From JADFUZ01 sp034430415 (GTDB taxonomy: Bacteria; Chloroflexota; Dehalococcoidia; GIF9; AB-539-J10), in contig DAOUEN010000057.1 in NCBI GenBank assembly GCA_034430415.1, positions 1 to 13,297 on the forward strand: a stretch of DNA of 13,297 nt, given 5' to 3'. Position 1 is the stretch's first letter, and each line of letters begins with the position of its first letter. The notes beneath the pieces are model-generated. The model made no database searches and was not told the DNA's origin. It saw nothing but the letters and a program-made list of their open reading frames with translations. This document shows, in pieces, positions 1 through 6,407 of this stretch. A program made the position numbers and the translations under genes.

Positions 1-596
1 AACTGCACTCTCTGAGAGAAATCCCCTTTTCCCAACCGCCGGGCAGCCAGAGTAAGAGCTTTCACCGGCGCCAGGATTCGCCGCGACAGGAGGAAGGTCA
101 CTACCAGGGCAATGGCAACCGCGATCAAGGCTCCCCAGACGAAAAACCGGCCTATTGCCCGAATAAGGATTTGCAGCGAACTGAGGTCCAACTCCGGTGA
201 CGATTTCGGGGTGATGTAGAGTGTACCGATAGCATCTGCCTGCCACGGAGGGGACAGGGACCTGCCCGGTGAATCGGAATCATACAGCTCTTCCAGAAGC
301 TCTCCCTCAGAATCGGCAACGGCCGTTCCACTGGCGTCGGTCAATATGATTCGCTGTCCGTAGAGGTTGCCCCACTGCTCCACAAAGGGCTGGATTCCCT
401 CCCAGTCTCCTTGACTGAGGTAATAGCGGGATAGCTCCATTTCCATCCTGTCGATGCGCATTCGGTCGACGTGTTCTCCGAATCGGCGGATTTCACCTTG
501 AGTGGCCTGGTTGATGAAGAAGAAGACTGCACCGATCGTCACCAGTATCACCAGGGCGAAAGACGCAACAAGCCGAAAACGCAGACTATGTATCAT
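1..596 (-). CDS. Sensor histidine kinase, N-terminal part (cut by left edge)
   Basis: Partner kinase of the adjacent response regulator. Only the first 198 residues are in the window; the dimerisation and ATPase domains lie beyond the left edge. Seen by translating the minus strand from ATG at 596: a short cytoplasmic start, a membrane segment at about residues 8-28, an extracytoplasmic sensor region of about 120 residues, a second membrane segment at about 151-171, and the start of a HAMP linker (SRRILAPVKALTLAARRLGK, from residue 171). The start codon lies inside the 3' end of the response regulator gene (11-base overlap), so the two are co-transcribed and probably translationally coupled. 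The sensor region matches no family I recognise, so the signal is unknown. No catalytic motif is visible, but the topology and position make a histidine kinase by far the likeliest reading. Confidence 0.88.
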   Translation of the reverse strand, partial: MIHSLRFRLVASFALVILVTIGAVFFFINQATQGEIRRFGEHVDRMRIDRMEMELSRYYLSQGDWEGIQPFVEQWGNLYGQRIILTDASGTAVADSEGELLEELYDSDSPGRSLSPPWQADAIGTLYITPKSSPELDLSSLQILIRAIGRFFVWGALIAVAIALVVTFLLSRRILAPVKALTLAARRLGKGDFSQRVQ

Positions 597-1281
597 TCCC
601 CGCCTCGGCGAACTTGTAGCCGGCTCCGTATACCGTCTTTATGTATTTGGGGTGTCTGGGATCTGACTCCAGCTTTCGACGCAGATTCAGGATGTGAACG
701 TCGATGGTGCGGTCGAAGCCCTCAAAATCATAGCCGAAAGCCTTTTCGATAAGCTGTGCCCGGTTGAATACCCTGCCTGATTCCCTGACAAGAACTCCCA
801 GCAGCTTGAATTCCACCGTGGTGAGATTCAGAGCCCTGCCGCCAAGGATCGCTTCCTGTTTGAGGAAGTCCATGGTAAGCTCGCCGCATTCGATCTTATC
901 GGGGCCGCGCTCACCTGGAAGGCGGCGGAGCACCGCCCGGACTCTGGCCGCCAGCTCTCTGGGACTGAAGGGCTTGGTCACGTAGTCATCCGCCCCTAGA
1001 CCCAGGCCGGCCAGCTTGTCTTGGTCGGTAGTCTTGGCAGTAAGCATGATAATCGGCACATCGGATTCGGCCCTTAGGGTACGGCAGACCTGGAGGCCGT
1101 CGATGCCCGGTAGCATGATATCCAGCACGATAAGGTTGGGGTGACCCTCCCTGGCCAGCTGCAGGGCTTCAAGTCCATCGTAAGCAGTTAGTACCTTGTG
1201 TCCGTCACGATTCAGGTACAGCTTGACCAGTTCCACGGTCTTGGCGTCGTCATCCACTATCAGGACTCGTTTACCTGCCAA
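586..1281 (-). CDS. OmpR/PhoB-family DNA-binding response regulator
   Basis: A two-component transcription factor of 231 residues, the usual length for this family. The receiver domain (about 1-120) shows the acidic pair D10/D11, the phospho-acceptor D54 in IVLDIMLPG, T81 in IMLTAK and K103 in the KPF motif. The C-terminal winged helix (about 130-225) has the family signatures LTTVEFKLL, VDVHI-type helix and YGAGYKF. The frame is open to a TTG at 1332, but I prefer the TTG at 1281: it has an AAGGA ribosome site 7 bases upstream, gives the typical N-terminus MAGKRVLIVDDD, and lies downstream of a promoter (TTAACA, 18 bases, TATAAC) that would place the 1332 codon before the transcription start. 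It is transcribed first, followed by the overlapping sensor kinase. PhoB/PhoP-like function is possible but not proven by sequence. Confidence 0.95.
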   Translation of the reverse strand: MAGKRVLIVDDDAKTVELVKLYLNRDGHKVLTAYDGLEALQLAREGHPNLIVLDIMLPGIDGLQVCRTLRAESDVPIIMLTAKTTDQDKLAGLGLGADDYVTKPFSPRELAARVRAVLRRLPGERGPDKIECGELTMDFLKQEAILGGRALNLTTVEFKLLGVLVRESGRVFNRAQLIEKAFGYDFEGFDRTIDVHILNLRRKLESDPRHPKYIKTVYGAGYKFAEAGNDT

Positions 1282-1320
1282 CTCGGATTCCTTCAGTACG
1301 CTTGGCTGTGTCTGTTCGAT

Positions 1321-1350
1321 GTTATAACACAAATATTAAAGAAATGTTAA
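1321..1350 (-). promoter_or_regulatory. Promoter of the two-component operon, with PhoP-like direct repeats
   Basis: Read on the minus strand, TTAACA (1345-1350) and TATAAC (1321-1326) are each one base from the sigma-70 consensus and are separated by 18 bases, predicting transcription start near 1314. TTAACA, TTAATA and TTATAA recur with 11- and 12-base periodicity across the same stretch, resembling the direct-repeat boxes bound by PhoP/PhoB-type regulators. Autoregulation by the encoded regulator is therefore an inference. Confidence 0.6.
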
Positions 1351-1393
1351 CATCAAGGGTTTCCTTACCACGTGGATATCTGCCAGAAGAAGC

Positions 1394-1418
1394 GAGAGGG
1401 GAAAGTCCTTCCCCTCTC
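1394..1418 (-). terminator. Hairpin terminator after tRNA-Ala
   Basis: A perfect 10-bp stem (GAGAGGGGAA with its complement) around a 5-base loop, with an extra AAGC/GCTT pairing outside a 2-base bulge. It lies between the tRNA and the two-component promoter. On the minus strand the stem is followed by a weak T-rich stretch (GCTTCTTCT) rather than a clean U run, so termination is probable but not certain. Confidence 0.55.
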
Positions 1419-1468
1419 TTGCTTATGACCAGCCGAAGTGTCCGTACCTGAAGCTCGGTGAGCCACTC

Positions 1469-1544
<76 letters not shown>

Positions 1545-1552
1545 TGGGGCCC

Positions 1553-1561
1553 ATTATAGCA
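1553..1561 (-). promoter_or_regulatory. Extended -10 promoter for tRNA-Ala
   Basis: On the minus strand TGCTATAAT is a perfect -10 hexamer with the TG extension. It ends 8 bases before the first tRNA base, so transcription should begin within 2-3 bases of the mature 5' end. No good -35 is present at 17 bases; TTGATA sits at only 14. The promoter lies inside the reading frame of the degraded phosphorylase fragment. Confidence 0.7.
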
Positions 1562-1591
1562 AACGGCTGCGCTATCAAGATAATCGCTTGC

Positions 1592-1801
1592 CTGCCACAT
1601 CTTTCGTGTGACCTTTCCGTGGCGTTGGCTAACCGCATCGCGATGGTTGGCCATCTTGAGAGCTAGGACAGTCATGCTGAAGCTTTGGTCGCTTGCCTCC
1701 CTCCAGAAATCGCCAGCCAAGACTCCCAATCCGCTGGCATATATGGGCAGGGAATTGCGTATTGAGAACTCCATTCAGAAGTAGGCCATAGGACCATCAA
1801 G
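1592..1801 (-). pseudogene. glgP: Remnant of alpha-glucan (glycogen/maltodextrin) phosphorylase
   Basis: A decayed fragment of the enzyme that releases glucose-1-phosphate from alpha-glucans. Read on the minus strand, one frame gives GPMAYF, a TGA stop, then MEFSIRNSLPIYASGLGVLAG and DFWREASD. This matches the conserved phosphorylase block usually written VAYFSMEFGI...SLPIYSGGLGVLAGD..KEASD, with the Ser codon turned into the stop (1775-1777). Right after DFWREASD (near 1691) the frame continues as SFSMTVLALKMANHRDAVSQ and RHGKVTRKMWQ, which resembles a block (MTVLALRLS...NGVS.LHG.VSR.MW) that in intact enzymes lies a few hundred residues further on. So the fragment has an in-frame stop and a large internal deletion; family alignment is from memory. 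Beyond about 1592 the similarity stops and the frame runs into the tRNA. Confidence 0.85.
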
Positions 1802-2088
1802 TACATTGGTATGCGTGGTTGCAGACCAGCTACTTTGAGCCAGAACGTTAGCGTTTCTGGTCACCCGCTGGATGGTCGCTCTTCGATTGTCTCTGATGGC
1901 ATGCACGTCATATTAATAGCACAACATAGCTCGTGCTATCATGTAGTCAATGAGATGCTCTCTGGGTTGAGCTTCAACCTGCTGAGACAGGCTGCTGTGA
2001 CGAAGAGGCCGTGGTCGCAACGTTGTCAAAGGGCGGAAGAGGCCTTGGTGATGACGCTCCACAATGTATCGTTCGAGAGGTCGATGAA
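1802..2088. other. Intergenic stretch with small inverted repeats
   Basis: No convincing gene. It holds three small dyads: an imperfect one at 1840-1860 (CCAGAA/TTCTGG arms), TAGCAC/GTGCTA at 1917-1938 with a 10-base loop, and GGTTGA/TCAACC at 1965-1979 with a 3-base loop. A weak plus-strand promoter candidate is TTGTCT (1887-1892), 18 bases, TATTAA (1911-1916), which would start the antiporter message near 1923 with the last two dyads in its leader. Given the phosphorylase relic next door, part of this may be further eroded coding sequence. Confidence 0.4.
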
Positions 2089-3891
2089 ATGACCGAACAG
2101 ATATTGCTTGGTTTGGCCAGCATCATCATCCTGGGCATTGGAGCTGAGTGGCTTGCCTGGCGCTTTCGGCTGCCATCGATCTTACTACTGCTGGTTTTTG
2201 GCCTCGTTGCCGGGCCAGTTAGCGGCTTCCTCAACCCGGATGCACTGTTCGGTGATTTGTTGCTTCCACTAGTGTCGATAGCAGTAGCGGTCATTCTTTT
2301 TGGGGGCGGCTTAAACCTGAGAATTGCCGAACTTCGTCAGATAGGAAGCGTGGTCCGTAACTTAGTAACCCTTGGCGTCCTGATCACCTGGCTGATAAGC
2401 GCTGGAGCTGCCCACTTCCTGCTAACACTTGATTTCGCCTTGGCATTGCTCCTGGGAGCGATTCTAGTAGTGGGTGGCCCCACGGTTATTATTCCGTTGC
2501 TGAGACACTTGCGGCCAAGCAGGCAGGCAGGGTCCATACTGAAATGGGAGGGTATTGTTATCGACCCAATCGGAGCCATACTTGCTGTTCTGGTCTTTGA
2601 AGCTATTCTCGCCGGAGGATTTCACGAGGCAATAGCAGTGACAGCCGTAGGTCTTCTCAAGACCATTTTGATCGGCGGTGGGTTTGGCATGCTCGGTGCA
2701 ATGATTATGCTTCTGCTCTTGTCACGCTTCTGGATTCCTGATTTTCTCCATGGTGCAGCATCCCTGGCTTTGGTGGTTGGTGTTTTCGCAGCTTCAAACT
2801 CACTTCAGACTGACTCTGGTCTTCTGGCGGCTCCTGTGATGGGTATAGCTATGGCCAATCAGAAGACCATCAGTGTTAGGCACATCGCCCAGTTCAAGGA
2901 GGACCTTGGAGTCTTGCTGGTTTCCGGTTTGTTCATATTGCTGACGGCGCGCGTCCAGGTGAGCGACTTTGCTCACATTGGTGTGGGCAGTTTGGCTTTC
3001 TTGGGCGTATTGATGCTGGTTGCACGTCCTGCCTCGGTGGCACTATCCACATTAAGATCACGACTGAGTCGATCCGAGCGCTTGTTTCTCTGTTGGATGG
3101 CTCCTCGTGGCATCGTGGCTGCGGCCATATCTTCCATCGTTGCTCTGCGTCTCGTCGAGGCAGGTTATCCCAAGGCCGAACTTCTGGTGCCGATCACCTT
3201 CATGGTGATTATGTTTACTGTTACTACATATGGTTTGACGGCTTCGCCGTTGGCGCGTCGGCTCCAGGTGGCTAGCCCTAATCCCCAAGGAGTGTTGGTC
3301 GTCGGTGCTCATTCCTGGTCACGGACTATCGCTAGCGCCCTTCAAGCAGAGGGCTATCCCGTGCTGGTGGTAGATGATAGCTGGGACAGTATCTCAGCGG
3401 CACGTATGGCTGGCTTGCCAACATTCTACGCCAGCATCCTGTCGCAGTATGCCCTGGACGAGATTGAGCTGAGCGGCATCGGTCGCTTGCTGGCATTGGC
3501 CTCTGACGACGAGTTCAACTCTCTGGCAGCACTGCAATTCATCGACGTTTTCGGTCGCGCGGAGGTATACCAGCTACCCCCGAAGGGTAAGGAGAAGGCG
3601 CCCAGAGAAACGGTTTCTCGGCACCTGCGGGGGCGCCTTTTGTTTGGTCAGGGAATAGGCTACACATATTTGGCTAGCCGCTTTGCTCAAGGTGCGGTGA
3701 TCAAGACGACAAAGCTGACCCAGGAGTTTGACTACGATGCCTTTCAGAAACTCTATGGTGAAGAGGCAATTCCACTGTTCGCCATTGCTCAGAACGGTAA
3801 CCTGGTCGTGTTCACCAAGGATAGTCCACCGACCCCTCGACCGGGCCAGACCTTGATCAGCTTGGTTGACTCCGTGGACGAGGTTCGGTGA
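2089..3891 (+). CDS. Cation/proton antiporter with C-terminal TrkA-like (RCK) domain
   Basis: A 600-residue membrane protein expected to exchange Na+ or K+ for H+. Residues about 1-390 form a dozen hydrophobic segments of the sodium/hydrogen exchanger family. Visible motifs include LVFGLVAGP, ILFGGGLNL, the transport-site region EGIVIDPIGAILA with E154 and D159, and WMAPRGIVAAA with R340, a hallmark of CPA1/NhaP-like antiporters. Residues about 402-500 resemble a TrkA-N Rossmann domain, and the last 70 a TrkA-C-like domain, suggesting cytoplasmic gating by a nucleotide or ion. The nucleotide-loop glycines are altered (GAHSWS instead of GxGxxG). The frame is open back to a GTG at 2011, but the ATG at 2089 is preceded by GAGG at a proper distance and starts right at the first membrane segment. 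Ion specificity cannot be read from sequence. It appears to be a single-gene unit. Confidence 0.93.
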   Translation: MTEQILLGLASIIILGIGAEWLAWRFRLPSILLLLVFGLVAGPVSGFLNPDALFGDLLLPLVSIAVAVILFGGGLNLRIAELRQIGSVVRNLVTLGVLITWLISAGAAHFLLTLDFALALLLGAILVVGGPTVIIPLLRHLRPSRQAGSILKWEGIVIDPIGAILAVLVFEAILAGGFHEAIAVTAVGLLKTILIGGGFGMLGAMIMLLLLSRFWIPDFLHGAASLALVVGVFAASNSLQTDSGLLAAPVMGIAMANQKTISVRHIAQFKEDLGVLLVSGLFILLTARVQVSDFAHIGVGSLAFLGVLMLVARPASVALSTLRSRLSRSERLFLCWMAPRGIVAAAISSIVALRLVEAGYPKAELLVPITFMVIMFTVTTYGLTASPLARRLQVASPNPQGVLVVGAHSWSRTIASALQAEGYPVLVVDDSWDSISAARMAGLPTFYASILSQYALDEIELSGIGRLLALASDDEFNSLAALQFIDVFGRAEVYQLPPKGKEKAPRETVSRHLRGRLLFGQGIGYTYLASRFAQGAVIKTTKLTQEFDYDAFQKLYGEEAIPLFAIAQNGNLVVFTKDSPPTPRPGQTLISLVDSVDEVR

Positions 3892-4118
3892 GGGCACTTG
3901 TTCCAGGGAACTCGGAAGGTGGAGATGGTGAGACCTGAATGAGATACGGGAGACTTCTGCAGCCTAGTATCCTGCCGCGTTTACTAAGGCGTAAGCCCCG
4001 CTGGTAGGCACGAACTTGACACTGCAGCTGCCATATCTCCGGGAGGACATCCCTCACAGGATGAGAGCTGGCTGAAGCCGGGAGTACTTGTTACCCTTGT
4101 TTCCCCTTCTGGTTGTAG
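3892..4118. other. Unassigned intergenic stretch
   Basis: No gene recognised on either strand. There are short self-complementary pieces: GTTCC/GGAAC just after the antiporter stop, two CTGCAG sites, and ATCC/GGAT plus GGCT/AGCC near 4050-4080. None forms a clear terminator with a U run. A minus-strand open frame across 3857-4057 has no recognisable motif and overlaps the antiporter gene. The antiporter terminator is therefore not identified. Confidence 0.35.
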
Positions 4119-4124
4119 TATAAT
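4097..4124 (+). promoter_or_regulatory. Sigma-70 promoter of the ccdA-lipoprotein-degV operon
   Basis: TTGTTT (4097-4102), 16 bases, then a perfect TATAAT (4119-4124). The predicted start near 4131 gives a leader of about 125 bases before ccdA, containing a hairpin and a short open frame. Confidence 0.65.
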
Positions 4125-4151
4125 GGGACTTTAGCCTCTGCTACCAGGAAC

Positions 4152-4177
4152 ATCCGTCTCTCCGAGAGAGACTGGAT
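4152..4177 (+). promoter_or_regulatory. Leader hairpin upstream of ccdA
   Basis: ATCCGTCTCTC pairs with GAGAGAC and GGAT with a single bulged T at 4173: 11 bp closed by a 3-base CGA loop. It lies about 20 bases after the predicted transcription start. No U run follows, so it is not an intrinsic terminator; it could stabilise the 5' end or bind a regulator. The role is unknown. Confidence 0.45.
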
Positions 4178-4229
4178 CTTCGAACCGACAGCAAGAAAGC
4201 ACTTGCGAGGACAAAAGCAGGAAGCCACA

Positions 4230-4265
4230 ATGAAAGGCAAGGGAGCATCCGGATCTTGGCTGTAA
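4230..4265 (+). CDS. Putative 11-residue leader peptide overlapping ccdA
   Basis: ATG at 4230 with a good AGGAAG ribosome site 6 bases upstream opens a frame MKGKGASGSWL ending at TAA 4263-4265. The stop lies 10 bases inside ccdA, whose TTG start (4256) has only a distant GGGAG (about 10 bases upstream). Translation of this frame could deliver ribosomes to the weak ccdA start. There is no homology evidence and it could be chance; an alternative is that it is merely the real ribosome-landing site of a misread ccdA 5' end. Confidence 0.35.
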   Translation: MKGKGASGSWL

Positions 4266-4933
4266 CCTTCCCGGTAGCTTTTGTCGCCGGCATACTCTCA
4301 TTCCTATCGCCGTGTATCTTGCCCCTGGTTCCGGTATACTTGGCCAACATCGCCGGCACGTCCGTTCTCAGTTCCGAGCCCCCGAGCCGAAGACACGTAC
4401 TGTTTCACACCCTTAGCTTCATAGCCGGCTTTTCCCTGGTCTTTACCGCCCTGGGGGCATCTCTGGGTCTGTTGGGGGCGATGATACCAGCGGAGACGCT
4501 GCGCAACGCAGCAGGCACGTTATTGATAGTATTCGGGCTGTTCTTGCTGGCGGCAATGAAAGTACCCTGGCTGAACTATGAGAAGCGTGTCGACTTCGCC
4601 CACGTGAAGCGCTCAGGGTATCTCAGGTCTCTATTGATAGGAGCCATATTCTCTCTTGGCTGGACTCCTTGCGTTGGGCCGGTTCTTGGCGGCATACTGG
4701 CCCTGGCATGGACTTCACAAACAGTATGGAAGGGGATCTATCTCCTGCTCGCCTATTGCCTGGGTCTGGGGTTGCCTTTCATCGGCGTGGGCTTGGCTAT
4801 AGGGACAGCCTCCCGCTACCTGAAATGGCTTAGCCGCCATGCCGTGCTTACTTCAGTAGCAAGCGCCGCTTTCCTTATCGGAGTGGGCGTCCTCATGCTC
4901 ACGGGCAAGTTAGGCTACATCAGCAACTGGTGA
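4256..4933 (+). CDS. ccdA: CcdA-type cytochrome c biogenesis / thiol-disulfide transmembrane protein
   Basis: A 225-residue, six-segment membrane protein of the CcdA/DsbD-gamma family, which carries electrons from cytoplasmic thioredoxin to thiol proteins outside the membrane, for cytochrome c maturation or other disulfide reduction. The two redox cysteines are both present: C20 in LSFLSPCILPLVP and C139 in LGWTPCVGPVLGG. Length and motif spacing are normal for the family. The only sensible start is TTG at 4256; it places the first membrane segment at residues 5-25 as usual. It overlaps a short upstream frame and is followed after 14 bases by a ResA/TlpA-like lipoprotein, its expected redox partner, which supports the assignment. 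No heme-lyase genes are in the window, so the final target is not known. Confidence 0.95.
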   Translation: MAVTFPVAFVAGILSFLSPCILPLVPVYLANIAGTSVLSSEPPSRRHVLFHTLSFIAGFSLVFTALGASLGLLGAMIPAETLRNAAGTLLIVFGLFLLAAMKVPWLNYEKRVDFAHVKRSGYLRSLLIGAIFSLGWTPCVGPVLGGILALAWTSQTVWKGIYLLLAYCLGLGLPFIGVGLAIGTASRYLKWLSRHAVLTSVASAAFLIGVGVLMLTGKLGYISNW

Positions 4934-4947
4934 GAGGTGATTGGCCA

Positions 4948-5505
4948 ATGATACATGAATGGTTCAATGGGCGACTATTAGCAGCGTGCTTGCTTGCTGC
5001 CTTGTGTTCCCTGTGCGCCGCAGGCTGCAGTGATAGCGGTTCTGGGTCTGCCAGTTCTGCCGAAGAGCTGGGACTCATGTACATAGAAGAAGAACCTGCA
5101 GCTCCGGACTTCACCCTCCCCACCATGACAGGGGCAGAAATTACCCTATCGGAACTGCACGGGACTGCCGTGGTACTCAATTTCTGGGCCGTCAAGTGCC
5201 CTCCCTGTGCTGAAGAAATGCCCTATTTCGATACTGTAGCCAAGCAGTACGCCGACGAAGCCACAATCATAGCGGTAAACGTGATGGAGAGCGCTTCGAA
5301 GGTGCAACAGTTCTTCGGCGACAGCGATATGCATTTCACTGTGGCTCTGGACGGAAGCGGTCAGGTAACGTCCAGCTACGGGATACGCTTCACGCCCACC
5401 ACTTTCTTCATCGATAGCCACGGCCTCGTCCGCTACGCAAAGATAGGGCCCTTCGCCAGTGAGCGAGAGTTGGAGGCCAGTATAGACATACTACTGAACC
5501 CTTAA
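4948..5505 (+). CDS. TlpA/ResA-like thioredoxin-fold lipoprotein
   Basis: A 185-residue membrane-anchored thiol-disulfide oxidoreductase. An N-terminal signal with hydrophobic core LLAACLLAALCSLC ends in a lipobox AAGC, so C27 should be lipidated and the protein held on the outer face of the membrane. The AhpC/TSA-Redoxin type thioredoxin fold follows (about 50-183), with active site WAVKCPPC (C84, C87) and the cis-proline P150 in RFTPTTFFID. The frame is open from GTG 4930, overlapping the ccdA stop, but ATG 4948 has GAGGTGA 7 bases upstream and gives a normal signal peptide. Directly behind ccdA, it probably receives electrons from CcdA to reduce apocytochrome c or other disulfides. The symbol resA would fit but the exact substrate cannot be read here. 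Confidence 0.93.
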   Translation: MIHEWFNGRLLAACLLAALCSLCAAGCSDSGSGSASSAEELGLMYIEEEPAAPDFTLPTMTGAEITLSELHGTAVVLNFWAVKCPPCAEEMPYFDTVAKQYADEATIIAVNVMESASKVQQFFGDSDMHFTVALDGSGQVTSSYGIRFTPTTFFIDSHGLVRYAKIGPFASERELEASIDILLNP

Positions 5506-5520
5506 GCGAAGGAGGAGACA

Positions 5521-6360
5521 ATGGCCGTCAAAGTAGTAACCGATAGCACATCCGACATCCCGGCACAGGTGGCACAGGAATTGGGGATCACTGTTGTACC
5601 TCTCTACATCCACTTCGGCAATGAGGTGCATCGCGATGGAGTGGACATCAGCACCGCGGAATTCTACGACAGGCTGATTAAGGAGCCCCAACTCCCCAAG
5701 ACCTCTGCGCCATCCTCAGGTACCTTCACCGAAACCTACAACAACCTTGCCGCTCAGACTGATGAAGTCATTTCCATCCACATCTCCAGCAAATTGAGCG
5801 CAACCTACAACTCCGCGCTGGTAGGTAAGGAAGGCATGGAGGCATCTTGCCGCGTAGAGATAGTTGATTCCTTCTCTGCGTCGATGGGTCTAGGGCTCCT
5901 GGCCATAGTTGCTGCCAAGGCAGCCCTGGCCGGGGCAGACTTGGACCAGATCACGGCCACGATGGCCAAAGACATACCAAACACACACTACTTCGGCCTG
6001 GTGGACACACTGGAGTACCTACACAAGGGAGGAAGAATAGGCAAGGCACAGACACTCCTGGGCTCGGTGCTCAACGTCAAGCCTCTGATAGAGATCCGGG
6101 ACGGAGAGGTATACCCTCTGGAAAGGGTACGGGGTCAAGCCAAAGGATTGGCCAGACTATGCGAGTTGGCCCAGAAGTTCCCTCGCATCAAGGAAATGAC
6201 TATAGCTCATACCACTACCCCCGAGGAGCTCGAGGAGCTATCCGCGCGCTTGATTACCTCTTTCCCCAAGGACAGGATCTACAGGTCGCAGTGCGGAGCA
6301 ACCATAGGAACATATGTGGGGCCGGGCACTCTGACCATAGGTCTGATAGAAGAAGCATAA
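5521..6360 (+). CDS. DegV family fatty-acid-binding protein
   Basis: A 279-residue DegV protein, the normal length. Members (FakB in Firmicutes) bind a fatty acid in a closed pocket and present it to the kinase FakA for entry into phospholipid. Signatures seen: KVVTDSTSDIP at the start, TSAPSSGTF (61-69) and ISSKLSATYNSA, whose Thr/Ser side chains hold the carboxylate, IVDSFSASMGLG, and LEYLHKGGRIGKAQ near residue 165. A strong AAGGAGGAG ribosome site precedes ATG 5521, and only 15 bases separate it from the lipoprotein gene, so it probably belongs to the same transcript. No FakA-like kinase is in this window. Convergent acpP-fabF next door fits a lipid theme, but this link is only positional. 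Confidence 0.95.
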   Translation: MAVKVVTDSTSDIPAQVAQELGITVVPLYIHFGNEVHRDGVDISTAEFYDRLIKEPQLPKTSAPSSGTFTETYNNLAAQTDEVISIHISSKLSATYNSALVGKEGMEASCRVEIVDSFSASMGLGLLAIVAAKAALAGADLDQITATMAKDIPNTHYFGLVDTLEYLHKGGRIGKAQTLLGSVLNVKPLIEIRDGEVYPLERVRGQAKGLARLCELAQKFPRIKEMTIAHTTTPEELEELSARLITSFPKDRIYRSQCGATIGTYVGPGTLTIGLIEEA

Positions 6361-6371
6361 AAGACATGGTC

Positions 6372-6390
6372 CCCGAGCAATAAACTCGGG
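6372..6390. terminator. Possible bidirectional terminator between degV and fabF
   Basis: CCCGAG and CTCGGG form a perfect 6-bp GC-rich stem around a 7-base loop, 12 bases past the degV stop and 17 bases past the fabF stop on the other strand. There is no U run on either side, so strength is doubtful. It is the only hairpin in this convergent gap. Confidence 0.45.
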
Positions 6391-6407
6391 AGAACCGACA
6401 ATAGAGG

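Noticed and set aside
471..752. A 93-codon plus-strand open frame across the kinase/regulator junction
   Set aside because: It lies opposite two well-supported two-component genes and has no motif.
1840..1860. Imperfect palindrome CCAGAA/TTCTGG as a terminator
   Set aside because: Short, bulged and without a U run on either side; kept only as a small dyad in the intergenic note.
2011..2088. GTG-started N-terminal extension of the antiporter
   Set aside because: The added 26 residues are polar and unlike the family; ATG 2089 has a better ribosome site and begins at the first membrane segment.
1811..2092. A 93-codon plus-strand open frame before the antiporter
   Set aside because: No ribosome site or similarity; it overlaps the antiporter start and likely occurs by chance in intergenic sequence.
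3857..4057. A 66-codon minus-strand open frame after the antiporter
   Set aside because: No start signal or motif and it runs into the antiporter gene.
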